Source of the DNA: Delia radicum | Lineage: Eukaryota; Arthropoda; Insecta; Diptera; Anthomyiidae | Direction: 5' to 3' | DNA length: 64,000 bases | Assembly: GCA_021234595.1 (NCBI GenBank) | Contig: CM037851.1 | Coordinates: 131,802,776-131,866,775, forward strand | Shown: positions 20,641-32,484 of the stretch, piece after piece | How the letters are laid out: every line of letters starts with the position of its first letter | Position numbering within the stretch: the first letter of the stretch is position 1 | Made by a program: the position numbers and the translations under genes | Notes under the pieces: generated by a model | What the model was told of the DNA's origin: nothing | Databases searched by the model: none | What the model saw: only the letters and a program-made list of their open reading frames with translations

Positions 20641-21618
20641 TTTTAGTAGTCGTGCAAGTACCTCCGGCTTACGCTCCTTACCCAAAAATTCAGCATAACG
20701 TTTACGAAGTTCGTAAACGGTTCCTGCGGCTAAGATCCCGACGTCCGCCAATGTACTACGACACCCGTAATGTACTCAATTCCATTCTATATAAATTCAA
20801 CGATCCGTTGGCAAATGTACGAAAAAATAAAAAAAAATTATTTTCCACCGATTAAATTTTTTCCAAAAAAAAATTCATCTTTCTACTTTCGAAATTCCGA
20901 AGTTCTCTAAAACAACGGTTAACGAAGTTCTCTAAAAACGGTTCCGAAGTTCTCTAAAACAACGGTTTAAAAAAAAAAAAAATTTTCCAAAAAAGTAATT
21001 TACCTTCTTCCAAAAAAAAATGTTGCGCCAAAAAAAATATACCCTTATCAAAAAACTTTTACCCAAAATAAAATTCCTTCCAAAAAAGCCCCGTTTTTTC
21101 TTCCCTCTAAAATAAACGTTTCCCAAAAAAAAACACAAAAAGATTTTCTAATAAACTTTTCTTTCTTTTTTTCCACTTTTTAATTCCCTCTCAAAAAAAT
21201 GTATCCAAAATAATATTTCAAAAAAAAAAAAAATGCTTTTAAAAATAAAAATTCTCCTTCAAAGTATTTAAATTCCGAGACAGAACTATTTTTTTTTTTT
21301 AACTCTTCAATCCGAAATTTCAAAGAGAAAAAGTTTACTTATAATGTTGTTCTCCTTATCTGTTTCTAAAAAAAAACTTTAAAGCACGTAAACCAAGCTA
21401 GCTTTTGGCTGAAGAGGCCCGGTGAACAATGTAGCGGCACTGCGACATTGCGACACGACAGTTTGAAATTCTTATGATACCTATAGTTATATATTATCTA
21501 CTTGGTGTAATGGGGATTGAGTTTGTCTTTATTTTCCCCTCAGTGATATAACTGAAGCTTGTTCGCTAGAACCAATAAACACTGTTGATTTTTTTTGAAA
21601 GTATACTTTATTTCGCTC
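20641..21618 (-). other. Gypsy B leader
   Basis: A-run-rich, non-coding, with repeated words CGAAGTTCTCTAAAACAACGG near 20890-20970. It lies between the gag remnant and the primer-binding site. No ORF is credible. Confidence 0.5.
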
Positions 21619-21640
21619 TCAGGTCCCTGCTAGGGCGCCA
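21619..21640 (-). promoter_or_regulatory. Primer-binding site of gypsy B (tRNA-Lys type)
   Basis: The minus strand starts TGGCGCCCTAGCAGGGAC, one base after the LTR end. This is close to the known PBS complementary to tRNA-Lys(UUU), differing by two bases (TAGC where GAAC is usual). It supports a 5' LTR beginning at 21642. Confidence 0.75.
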
Positions 21641-21641
21641 C

Positions 21642-22585
21642 TGTAACGACAGCTTTGCTGGGGTATAGCTCGCGGGGGTAAGGGTTACTGCAGAAATTTA
21701 TAATTCGCTGGGATTCTAGGGACGCGAATTATCGATTCTAGACTTAATCTAAGACTAAAACAGAGTACTTAACTTAAGCCATGACGTTTTTGGTGGAAAA
21801 GCTCGGGCGTATTTCCAAGGCACCTGTATCCGAGGTAGGCTGGCGGTGCAAATACTAACGGGCACACCTCGAAACTAAGGACCGATACTTCGATTACTCC
21901 GACCGATACTCGACGAGATGGCGGAAAAATACTTTCAATGAGCAGAGGGACCTTCTGTAGGCACTCCTCGGAATGGGACAACGATAAGTTGACAAGCAGA
22001 AGGGCCTTCGGTGGGCACTCCACTATTCCTTGAAAAACTACTTCAATGAGCAGAGGGAGCTTCGGTAGGCACTCCTCTAGACGGCGGGACAATATTTCAC
22101 TTAGCCGAGGGACCTTCTATAGGCACTCCTCTAGACCACGGAACACTACTTCAAAGATTAGAGGGACCTTCGGTAGGCACTCCTTTTGACGATATTTCGA
22201 CTCGCAGTGGGACCTTCTGTAGGCACTCCTCTAGACGGTGTTACAATACTTCACTTAGCCGAGGGACCTTCGGTAAACACTCCTCAAGTCGATACTTTGA
22301 TTATCTGAGGCACTCTTCGGGACGAAGCTTCGATTAACAAAGGGATCTTCGGTAGGCACTCCACAGGACGATACTTCGATTATCAGAGATACTTCAATTA
22401 ACAAAGCGACCTTCGGTAGGCACTCCTTGATTCGGCACTTCGAATAACACAGTTACCTTCGGTAGGCACTCCTCGAATCGGTACTTCGAATAACACAGGG
22501 ACCTTCGGTAGGCACTCGACGTATAGAAATTTACACTTTCCTTATATTCCAGACGTACCTGCTCACTTACCGAACACGATGTGCA
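21642..22585 (-). repeat. 5' LTR of gypsy B with internal tandem repeats
   Basis: Starts TGTAACGACAGC on the plus strand next to the PBS. From about 21930 to 22525 it holds ten or more degenerate repeats of about 60 bases built on GGGACCTTCGGTAGGCACTC, separated by variable ACTTCGATTA-type spacers. The outer end near 22585 (GTGCA) is a guess. No second LTR was found, because the 3' part of the element is truncated at about 7455. Confidence 0.55.
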
Positions 22586-22839
22586 CTAGAGTACCCATAA
22601 AATATATGAAAATTGCAAAGTTGTTTTTTACTCCCTTTTTTACTATCGCGCAAACAGGCCATGAGATTTTGACTTTTGACCTCGAAATGAACTAAAAATG
22701 GTTGATATCTTTGTTGTTCTACAAGTTTTTAAATAATCGGGGTTTGTTAAAAAGTGTTATTAGTGTTATAATGCAAAATAAAACAGAATTATTTTTCTCA
22801 TACATACTTTTTACAGCAATCCCATGCAAGTACAAACAA
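22586..22839 (-). repeat. Dispersed repeat shared with 46500-46810
   Basis: Words such as GCAAACAGGCCATGAGA, CTTTTGACCTCGAAATGAAC and AACAAAGATATCAACC (minus strand) reappear in inverted orientation at 46600-46790. Neither copy codes. Family unknown. Confidence 0.5.
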
Positions 22840-22889
22840 ATACAAGGCCCTCAATCTCCGGTAACTCGAGGGTGCTAAGAACCCCCGGA

Positions 22890-24192
22890 GGTAAAAGCAC
22901 ACTAAATATTGGTACATGGAACATGGAACATGCGGAGCTTATACGAACCTGGAAAATTCATTAACACAGCTAATGAAATGAAAAGGTTGAACATTGACAT
23001 TCTCGGTGTAAGCGAAACATGGTGGCCAGATTCCGGTCAATTTTAATCTAATGACCGTAAAATGTTCTATTCTGGCAATAATGCTACTGAACATATAAAT
23101 GGGGTTGGTTTAATAGTATCAAACAAATATGTTAATTATATTAAACAATTCGTTCCATACTCCCATAGAACAATGCTGATAAAATTCAACGCAAAACCTT
23201 TAAAACAAAATTTAATACAGGTATATGCACCGACTTCTGATAGCAATGACGAGGAAATAAAATCCTTTTACTCTGAACTAGAGGAACTTCTTAAAATGAC
23301 AATCAACATGATTTAAATATTATAGTTGGAGATTTTAATGCCAAAATCTGCAACAAACCAGTTCCAAATTTTGTTTGCAAATTTTGGTTTGGGACTAAGA
23401 AATAACAGAGGAGACCGCCTGGTCCACTTTTGCCAAGAGAAATTTCTGAAAATATGCAACACGTTCTTCTGTCTACCTCCTCGCAGATTATATACCAGGA
23501 AATCTGCTCGTGATAGCGATCGAAATATAGTTAGAAACCAAATAGATTTTATAATGATTAATAAAAGATTTGGAACTTCCGTTAAAACAGCTAAAACTTA
23601 TCATGGTGCAGACGTGCCTACTGATCACAACTTATTAGCGGCAAAAATACGAATAAAGCTGGCTTCGGTGAAACGATTACCTCCAAATAAACATATAAAT
23701 GTAGAAAAACTCAAGGATGCAGAAGTCACAAATAGCTTATCATTAGAAATCAACGAAAAACTACAATCCGCCAGCATTAACGAGACGAATGTGTACACGC
23801 TATGGAGAAAAACAACGGAAATAATGAAAACTGAATCTAAAAACAAGCTTGGCATAAAAAAGAAAAAACCGAAAAAAGAATGGATTACAGATGAAATTCT
23901 GGATCTTATGGAAGAAAGAAGAAAATATAGAAATCAAAATCAAATAGAATATAATAAAATACAACAAATTATACGCAGAAAGATAAGAGAAGCAAAACAT
24001 AAATGGCTTGAGGACCAGTGTTTGGAAATAGAAAATATTCACACAATACATGACGACTTTAACTTGCATAAGAAGTTAAAGAAAATATGTGGATTGCATA
24101 GAAAATCTGCAAATAATGTACTTTTTAACGATCAAAATGAAAACGTTACGGAAATAGAAGATAAGAAAGAGGAATGGGAAAATTATATTTAA
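22890..24192 (+). pseudogene. LINE endonuclease and N-terminal RT region
   Basis: The endonuclease nicks target DNA for target-primed reverse transcription. Visible are LNIGTWN at the start, NEMKRLNIDILGVSETWW (conserved Glu and Trp of the AP-endonuclease fold), LIQVYAPTSD, then in the next frame the region GADVPTDHNLLAAKIRIKL with the conserved DH. A basic linker (KKKPKKEWITDEILDLMEER) leads toward RT. Lesions: a stop near 23046 and a frame change at about 23317. The ORFs at 23062-23316 and 23326-24192 are pieces of the one gene. Confidence 0.82.
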
Positions 24193-24333
24193 TCCCTGTT
24201 CTCGGACGACACTAGATCTTTAAATGATGATACTTTAAATATGCTACAACTCACTGGACCGCGAATCACAAAGGATGAAATATGGGAAGCTATAACAAAT
24301 TCAAAAAACAACAAGACTACAGGAAATTATCAA

Positions 24334-24818
24334 ACTACAAATCATTCAAAATAAATGTCTCAAAATCATAAATAACAAAAATTGGAGATATTCAACTCAG
24401 CTTCTCCACAACGAAACTGGTTACGAACTAATTATCGACTTCATAAAAAAACTTAACAATAAATACCATGAATCCATTCAAAATTCTCCTTATCAACTGA
24501 TAAGGGAATGCATACAATTGGCTTAATTTGCAGCTCCGAAACACAAATTATTAATTGAAAATGACGTGTATACATGTATTATCCTTAGATAATTTCATTG
24601 TATACTTGTATATTTTCTAACGTATTTAATCTTATTTCCCTACCATATAAAGGTTTTTCCTATTTTCCTTTGAATAATGTTATAATTAAACAATTAATAT
24701 CAAGATCTTTTGTATTCATAATTATTCGTTGCAATATCTATAGATAAATTCTCGAAATTGTAAATTTATATGCTAAGCACAAAATGTAAATAAAGATGAA
24801 TTTATAAATGAAATGAAT
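24334..24818 (+). mobile_element. 3' end of a second LINE nested in the RTE-like element
   Basis: The RTE-like frame breaks after ACAGGAAATTATCAAAC and resumes at GATCAAACTTTTAGACG. ATCAAAC on both sides is the recognisable core of a target duplication. The insert encodes the last 60 or so residues of a non-LTR RT protein (CLKIINNKNWRYSTQLLHNE ...) and a 3' UTR. It ends with a short (AATG)n tail. The clade is probably jockey-like, judged from the tail and the C-terminus only. Confidence 0.7.
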
Positions 24819-24819
24819 G

Positions 24820-25830
24820 AATGATCAAACTTTTAGACGATGACAATTTGAACATTCTAGAGAAACTATTTAATGAAATATTCAACAGTGGTACATATCC
24901 AGATTGGCTTAAATCCACTTTTGTAACAATACCAAAGAAAAATAACCCTATTAAGTGTCCAGACTATAGACTGATATTTTGAAGATAATTGACCAAAGAC
25001 TGTATGGAAAATGTAAGGAATTTATAGGGAGAACACAATTTGGTTTCAGAGAAGCAATGGGAACGCGTGAAGCCCTTTTAGTATACAAGTTCATATGCAA
25101 AACTGTCGCGATGTCAAAAAAGATGTATTTGTTCGTTTTATTGACTACGAAAAAGCTTTCGATATAGTACAACACTATAAAATTATTGAAATTGTAAGAC
25201 AACTGAACATTGACGGCAAAGATATTCGTTGTACAAAAAATTTATATTGGGGACAGGTAGCAGAAGTTCGGATGAATCATATAATACAAACTATGTTCCC
25301 ATACATAGAGGTGTTCGTCAAGGATGTATTTTATCTCCCCTTCTTTTCAATATATACTCTGAAGTTATCTTCCAACAATCAATCAGCACTATGGAAGCCG
25401 GAATAAAGGTATATGGCCAATTTATTAATAATATCCGTTATGCAGATGACACGGCAATATTGGCGGACAATATGGAGGATTTGCAAACCCTTGTACAAGC
25501 AATATGCACACAAAGCGCCATATATGGCTTAAGCCTTAACGTACAGAAAACTAAATTTATGATAATAAGTAGATCCAATACATCATACGCGAAATTATTC
25601 ATAAACAACCATCAAATAGAAAGAGTAAATAGATTTATCTATCTCGGATCTGTGCTTCATGAGGATTGGGATTCTGACGCAGAAATAAAAAAATGTATAA
25701 AAATGGCAAGAAAGACTTACATTAAGTATAAAAATATTCTTTGACGCCGGAAAATCCACATTGGCCTCCGGTTCCGTTTCAGAAAATGCTACGTCTGGTC
25801 GGTACTAATGTATGGCGTAGAAACATGGAC
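24820..25830 (+). pseudogene. LINE reverse transcriptase
   Basis: RT motifs in several frames: WLKSTFVTIPKKNNP, CKEFIGRTQFGFREAMGTRE, FVRFIDYEKAFD (motif A), RGVRQGCILSPLLFNIYSE (motif B) and IRYADDTAILADNMEDLQ (motif C, catalytic YADD), then LSLNVQKTKFMII and FIYLGS. Frames change near 25100 and 25300. It ends with MYGVETWTLK near 25830. Same gene as the endonuclease part at 22890-24192. Confidence 0.85.
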
Positions 25831-25850
25831 TTTGAAAATCAACACTACCC

Positions 25851-28389
25851 AGCAAAATAAGAGCTGAGGAAGAAGTAGTAAAAACACCACATCTACTGAG
25901 CCGGATGTGCTGCAAATTTGGGTGAATCATTAATGATTTTAACATTGTCGTGTCATTGGGCGAATGGAGTGAATATATTACTTCTTTAATAGCATTTTAA
26001 ACAGTGCATGAATGCTATTTTTCAATAGTTCATGGAAGGTCTTTTTCAAATATATATTAACATTTTTATTTAATAAATATATGCAGCATACTTTAGGGAT
26101 GTTTCTTTAAATATTAAAAAATCTGTTGTGCCAGCGAGTGAGTATTAAACAAACGAATCTGAGTTACGATCTGTTGTATTAAAGTAGACCGCTCTACCAT
26201 TTGCACCAAAGTTACTTATGCAGTACAACAAACTTAAAACGAACTTAAGTTGAAAATATTGATATATTTTTATAAAAACAAGAAAAATATGCTACACAAA
26301 TATATAATAAAAAAGATAAAATAACGATTTTAAAAACATTTTTATTATGCGATTTCATATCACTGAGATATAAATTATTTTAAAATATTTTTAAGTTTTG
26401 ATGAGGTTAAAAAAATATCAAGAAATAATAAAAATGCTCATTTAACAATTTTGAATTCATTGCATATTTTTTTTAATAATTAATTTACTGAGAAATGTCT
26501 TTAATACGATAAAATATACCGGACAATGAGACAAAAAATATTGGAGAAGTAGTTTAACTAGAGGTAGGGAAAAGTGGCCTGCAATGAAACGAGTGTGCCT
26601 TGCAACGTAAGATCTTTTAATGTTTCCCGTATTTTCTTCTAAAGATCTGGAGAACGATTTTGATATATTTAAATTAAGTAAAAGTTATTAATTAATTAAT
26701 TTACTAATTAATTATTATTATTAATAAACTAGCTTTCAAAATTTGTCTTAGATATTTTTAGTTTTTGCTAATTTTTTGCGATCCGACCTATTACACACGT
26801 TTCAAGGCACACCTAAAAAGTATATCTTGAAACAAATATGAAAAATTCGATAAACTAATTTTTAGCAGTGAAATACATCTTTGCATTTTTGTATCAACAT
26901 AACAATAAAAAATATAAAACCTTACGTTTTTTTATATTTTTAAATAAGTTTTACAAAAAGTTCCATCGCAAAGGCAAAACATAGATTTTTATCGAATAAT
27001 TATTTGTCCACTCTGGATAACAATTTTCTAAAAAAAAATTTCTTTATGATTAATTAATTATTTGGTCGTTTTTAAATTACTTAATTCTCTTAAAATACTC
27101 AGAAAAAACTAAATTAAATAAAAAATACTAAAAAAATTAATTAGAATTAAAAAAAAAATAAAAAAAAAAATATCTCCCCGGCAAGGAATCGATCTCGCAA
27201 CCTTCTGATTGCAAATCCAACCACTTACCACCTCAACCTCCATATAAAAAAATATATATATGAACTTATAAAAAAGTACTTCTTATGATGTTATTAATTT
27301 AGATAGCAATTAATTTATATATTGATGCAAATGCTGTTTAAAATAACTTTAATTTAACTTTTTTGGCAGTTGTTAACAATAACTTCTATTAAAGTGAAAA
27401 ATGTGCGTATGCTAACGCTTTGAAAGTCAAGCAATGGATTTGTAATAAAAGAAGATACTTTTTACCTACATTTGAAAAATCGTTAGGCGATATTTTTGTT
27501 TGCTATACATCAGCTAATAGGCTATTAACTGTAGTTTTAGGAAAAGTTTGATTTTTTTTTTCAAATATATCGTCTATTCCATGACAAAAACCATACTATG
27601 GACAAAAAAAATCTACTTTTCTATTTCCGTTATCTAGAATGCTATACAGACATTTATAGCCTCAGTTTCTGAAAATTCTAAAAAGTCGCGATTATATTTC
27701 CATTTTATTTTAGATGAATATACTCCGTTCTTTGAGAAATAGCCAAAAATCTAACCTAGGACTTTTTAATTTCTATGTTTATCACATATATATTCAAAAT
27801 GGAGCCATTTAAAGATTTCTATATTTGGTTCCCCGAAATTGCAAACCAAAAGGGTGTTGAAAAATATAATTATTAGATAAATGTGTGTAAATACCGTGAA
27901 GCATAAACATTTTTTATTACAATAAACAGATTTTTTGCAATTTTATTTTTAAAATGCAAAATCGTTACTTTTCTCAATCTACATACCTTAAGTTATTTAA
28001 AAACCAAAATGGACATAGTTAACATAGATTTTTATAACTTAAATTTTCAAACTTTCATAACTTGTTTTAATCGGTATCACTTTAAGAACATATTTCAATT
28101 CTGTAAGTTTGTAATATGGAAAGAAGTGGTTTATCAAAAAGTGTCCATTTAATAGGTAAGTATTTAAAAATCATTTACTTTTGCAAATTGCAATGCTAAA
28201 TGGTTTATGCTTGTAGGAAGAAAAAAAAAGTAGATTCCAAGTAAAAGATATATACTTGGTAGACTTTTCCGCTTATTGCAAGACGAAAAAAAAATGTTAA
28301 TAACAGTACTAATTTTTACAAGTGAATTAATTTTGATTTATAAAAAATTTCAAATTCCAATTAAACGGAATGTATTAAATGGATGGTAT
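25851..28389. other. AT-rich interval with two tRNA-like scraps
   Basis: No ORF of substance. 27180-27240 (minus strand) resembles a decayed tRNA with a TGGTAAGTGG A-box-like word, a TTTGCAA loop and GAGATCGATTCC. 26160-26215 (minus) has GGTAGAGCGGTC. Neither folds into a proper cloverleaf. A possible small first exon at 28116-28155, ending in AG/GTAAGT, could belong to the gene that follows. Confidence 0.35.
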
Positions 28390-28508
28390 TAAAAAATTAA
28401 TTTTACGAAATTATATCGAGTGCAGAAAAATACTAATAAATAAAAATTGTGTCCCGGAAAAAAAGTTTATAGATTCTTTGTATATGTTATTTGACATAGC
28501 TCACGTTG
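28390..28508 (+). pseudogene. DDE-transposase-like gene, fragment 1
   Basis: The frame reading NCVPEKKFIDSLYMLFDIAH runs up to 28508. It continues in the same frame immediately after the Transib element at 31344, so Transib split this coding sequence. The protein belongs to a family of large uncharacterised transposase-like proteins that I know from insects and Hydra; the superfamily is not assigned. The start lies upstream and is not defined. Confidence 0.6.
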
Positions 28509-31343
28509 CACGGTGGTCCAAATAACAAATTTAGCGCGAAAAAAGTCGTTTTTTCGGATGGTACAAACTTGAAAAATTTGCTTGTTTTTTCAATGAAAAG
28601 TCCCCACCGTGCATAACGGTATAATTTTTTTTGTATATTTGCAAAACTATTACTGCAGTATTGTTTTAAACACAAGTAATTGCTTTATTTTATTTTTAAT
28701 AAGAGACCAGTCGATAATTTTGTGTATTTTGGAAAGGTTGCAAAATAAAGTGAAAAGATTTTCTTTAATATTTGTTGGTTTTCTTAACACAATAAAGGTA
28801 TGAACTTTTTTAATTCGTGATGTGCCGTTGATTTAGCATTCTATCTAGAAAAAAATTTATGAAAATTAAAATGTATTCGTTAATTGTTTAATTTTATCTG
28901 TATTGTAGCTTGTGTTAAACTTTTAAGTGTGCATTTCACCAGCTTTCTATCCTATTTTTGTGTCGTTTTCTTCTATAATATGTGAATTGTTAAATGTTTA
29001 AGAATTCTACTACCGATTTTTGCCTAAACACTTCATATCGAATCTTTAGGTTGTAATGTCTATCACTAAAAGGGAGTTGTTCAATGTTTGGTATGCTGAG
29101 AAGGATCAAAAGAAAAAAATGATGCTGTTATATTTCACATTTTTATCAAAATTTGTATACAAAATGATGAAAATGATGACTATAAAAATAAAGTAAACCA
29201 AGCAGCTCGAAATTTCATTTGCAAACTGTCGAAGAAGTGGAGGCAGGCACATCGAACAAAGACTGTTTTCGAGTCTACTTATAAATGTTGGTTGGATGAA
29301 TTTTTTGTCTATCCTAGTAAGTCCTCGTCGATGTTTAGCGGACAGACCGTCAACATCGCATCACGGAAGACCTTCCAAACCGTTTTTAGAAGGAGGCCAA
29401 AGATCGAAACAATTAAAAACTAAATCTATTGTGAACACTTGCTCTCCAGAAGAGCTAACATTTGCTGCTGCAAGTAGTCTTTATAAAGCAGGCAAAAGAG
29501 TTGCTGCAGACGTAATTAGAACCATAGATGTTTCTCCAAAAAGGCCATTAAAAATAAAAGCATTATTAAATACACCATCTAAAGAAGTAATACCATATAG
29601 CAGTGAGGAAGCGCTGGCAATGTTCATTGATGGTAAATACTCAAAAAGTTCGTATGTTTCTATGCGTGCGGGTGCCAAAAAACGTAATGCTGATATATAT
29701 CCATCTTACAAGAAAATTTTAGTTGCTAAAAAGTATTGTTACCCATGCAATGGTATAAAGATTTCAGAAACATCAGCCGAAGTGACTTTGCAAAGTTTAG
29801 TTGACCACACGACAAATAGGCTAATAATGTTGCAAAGACAAAAGCTGAAAGAATTTACATGTTCATCGCTAGTGTTAACATATAAATGGGGGTGTGATGG
29901 TAGCAGCGGTCACTCAACATACAAGCAACCATTCAGTGAGCATACTTTACAAACAGATCAGCATTTGTTTGCCGTGTGTTTAGTTCCTTTGGAGTTAAAA
30001 GACGATGAGAAAGTTATATGGAAAAACCCACGGCCTTCTTCTACGCGCTTTTGCAGACCGATTAAACTTACATTTAAAAAGGAAACTAAGTCTTTAATTG
30101 CTGAAGAAATTGATGTAATACAAACTCAAGTTGCAATTGTTCCAAATGTAATCCAGGTTAACGACAACATAATACATATAGACCATCATTTCTGTTTGAC
30201 TATGATCGATGGTAAAGTTTTTCAGCTATTGCAAATTTGTCGCCTCAAAGATGTGGAATTTGTGGAGCACCACCTAGTGCCATGAATGATATACAAAAAA
30301 TTAAAGAGTTGAAACCAAATGAAAGCCTTTACGAGTACGGACTATCGACTTTACACGCGTGCTGAATTGTTTCGAGCATATGCTTTCGCAACAGCGGAAT
30401 TATACGTGGAATTGTATCCGTGGTATTGCATGCCATCTAGTGTCCACAAAATATTGATTCACGGTGCAGACATTATTCAAAATGCTGCCCTGCCCATTGG
30501 AATGTTATCCGAGGAAGCTCTTGAATCTCGCAACAAAGACTTTAGATATGTTCGAGAACATCATGCTCGAAAAATGTCACGGGAAAGTAACATGCAAGAC
30601 CTTTTTAACAATCTGCTATTTTCATCGGATCCATACATTTCTTCTCTTTCAACAAAACCGATGAATTGAAACACAGAACCATTGTGTCATGAGTCAATGG
30701 CTTTACTTTCTGATACTTCTGTTTTTAAATGTGCAAAACCATTCAGAAGGCGAAACGGATTCAGAAACAAGCACAGATGAATAAATATTTTTATATATCG
30801 ATGAAATACTCAAAATGTTTATTGTTTTAAATAAAATAAAAAACCACTGAAAATCAAAAATTCTTATCTTTTTATGTATTTTTTGACTATTTGTTATATT
30901 TTTGTGTTTTTATTTGAATATTTATTTATTGGTCGATTATGAATAGCAACCAATCTTCAGTTGCGTTGTCAGAGACATAAAAATATATTACAGGTGACAG
31001 CTGAGAGTTACCGATTTCAGTTGCTAAATAGCACATAGTTTGCAACAACATATATTTTTTTGTCAGCTGGAAATGCAACTAAAGTTGGGTTGCTATCCAT
31101 AACCGACCCATTAAACTTTTTGACTTAACAAAACACACAAATCAGCACATAGTAATTTTACAGGTCTTATGTCAGTTAATTTTATATGGAAAGTGCCACA
31201 CCCACTCAATCGAATCCACCCATTTTTGGCGTGATATCGTGCAATACTAAGCCAATTGTTCGTACAAATTTTTATGCTTCTACGTACTTTTAAAAAAGAG
31301 TTATGACTTTTTTCGTGCTAAATTGGTCACTGGGACCACTGTG
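28509..31343 (+). mobile_element. Complete Transib element
   Basis: The left end CACGGTGGTCC (28509) and the right end, read inward as CACAGTGGTCC (from 31343), are inverted repeats matching at about 33 of 39 positions. The 5-bp word CGTTG flanks the element at 28504-28508 and 31344-31348. CACNGTG ends and a GC-rich 5-bp duplication are hallmarks of Transib, the superfamily related to RAG1, whose signal heptamer is CACAGTG. The element carries a broken transposase on the plus strand and sits in another transposase-like gene. Confidence 0.93.
29056..30669 (+). pseudogene. Transib (RAG1-related) transposase
   Basis: Cut-and-paste DDE transposase; it would bind the CAC ends and cleave by hairpin formation. 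It starts ATG at 29056 with a DNA-binding-like region, broken by a frameshift near 29140. The main frame 29296-30285 holds YKWGCDGSSGHS (first catalytic Asp region), VIWKNPRPSSTRFCRPIKL and LTMIDGKV (second Asp region candidate). A one-base loss at about 30220 moves the CGICGAPPS zinc motif to another frame. A second break near 30350 precedes the last piece (30319-30669) with VHKILIHGA and SEEALESRNKDFR, the Glu region resembling the RAG1 E962 segment. Inactive. Confidence 0.85.
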
Positions 31344-32484
31344 CGTTGATGCTATTAAATTGATGAAATTAGAAAAGAGCAATAAAGCCATTTTTATTTT
31401 GAATGATCATCGTAAATCAATGAAAGCAGTTCGTGGAAGGTTGTGTTTGAAATCTGTTAATTTTCAATTAGAGTCATTTGAAATTGGTGATGATTCTGAA
31501 GAAGAACAAACTATTGCAAATGAAAAAGATACAGATTCTGAATCAAACGTATCAATTTATGTGGTCTCCAAAAAAATTGAAAGAAAAGCTCCTGAAGTTC
31601 TTCAAAATGTAATTGACGCTGACTTGACTAAAGCATTAGACAAATACCAAGTAAGCAACATTGGAGCTGCAATGATTATTGACCAAGCGGCACACAACTT
31701 AGGTCATAATGTTGAATCGCTACATATTTCCCCCCAACATATTCGATTGCAATGCCTTCGCCATAGAGAATCCGTTTTTAAATATATTTAAAATCAATTT
31801 CCAGTTAATGCTGCTTTTACTGTTCATTGGTGAAAGCAGCATTAACTAAGCAGGACTCTGTTGTATTTAGCTTGCAGACATCATGTTATGGAGTTGCTGG
31901 CTGGAGCTGCGTTTACTGTTGTGCCAAAAACATCAGGTCCTAAAATATGTTTATTTAAAAATTTTCGCAAAACTTGGGTAAAATTACAACATGAAAATTT
32001 TGAATGTGGCATTACAGATCCAGATGTTGCAAAATATGAAAGATGAAATTCGAAATATAATAAATTTCATTAAGGATCAAATTCAGAATCAAGTTGATAC
32101 TACCAGACAAGACTATGTAGAAATGCTAAAATTAAGTTTGCTATTTCAAAACCTGGTGCTATTAGTCAAGCTAAATGAATGGCGAAAATCATATATTCTT
32201 TGAAAATGTTTCTTTTTAGAAAACAATATATTATTTCGAGTAAGTGAAGAGTGCAAACTAAAGTTACAATTAAGTTTTTTTTTTCCTAGTAAAACAGAAA
32301 ATAAATGACTTTTATTTCAGCTGATCAAATGGAAAACTTTCGACGCTTTAATGTATTTGCCGTGCGCATATACTTAAAGCACTGGTTTCTATGCCAAGCA
32401 GCTGCAAAAGCACCAAACAATGATTTAACACTTTAAGCAGAACTTGAGGAGTTTAAAAAAATTGACAAAGATATAGGAGAAGCA
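31344..32484 (+). pseudogene. DDE-transposase-like gene, fragment 2
   Basis: Continues fragment 1. 31344-31791 reads KSNKAIFILNDHRKSMKAVR, an acidic stretch, then SNIGAAMIIDQAAHNLGHN. The catalytic middle (after FTVHW at about 31830) is missing and replaced by a short inverted repeat. 31855-32042 resumes with LACRHHVMELLAGAAF and TSGPKICLF. 31991-32203 and 32320-32484 carry helical segments (KDEIRNIINFIKDQIQ, FRRFNVFAVRIYLKHWF), with frame changes and one stop. It is cut at 32484 by a transposon complex and resumes at 45606. Confidence 0.65.
31803..31847. other. 15-bp perfect inverted repeat at a deletion scar
   Basis: AGTTAATGCTGCTTT (31803-31817) and AAAGCAGCATTAACT (31833-31847) are exact reverse complements. 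They sit where the catalytic core of the surrounding transposase-like gene is missing. This looks like a templated inversion made during repair. Confidence 0.7.

Larger units (their letters stand above)
22840..25850 (+). mobile_element. RTE-like LINE, degenerate, with a nested LINE end
   Basis: Plus-strand order is AP endonuclease (from about 22890) then reverse transcriptase (to about 25830), in one broken reading frame set. This is the plan of RTE-type and related non-LTR elements. It is interrupted by another LINE 3' end at 24334-24818. The 3' terminus is not defined, because RT similarity fades near 25840. Confidence 0.8.

Noticed and set aside
21769..22092. 107-codon minus frame
   Set aside because: It is produced by the tandem repeats of the gypsy B LTR; the period shows in the residues and there is no homology.
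22840..22910. Hepatitis-delta-like ribozyme at the 5' end of the RTE-like LINE
   Set aside because: CTCCGG and CCGGAG can form a hairpin, but the double-pseudoknot pattern is not there and the region is in frame with the endonuclease.
27180..27245. tRNA-Cys-like sequence
   Set aside because: It has a TTTGCAA loop and tRNA-like words, but the T and anticodon stems fail; too degraded to call.
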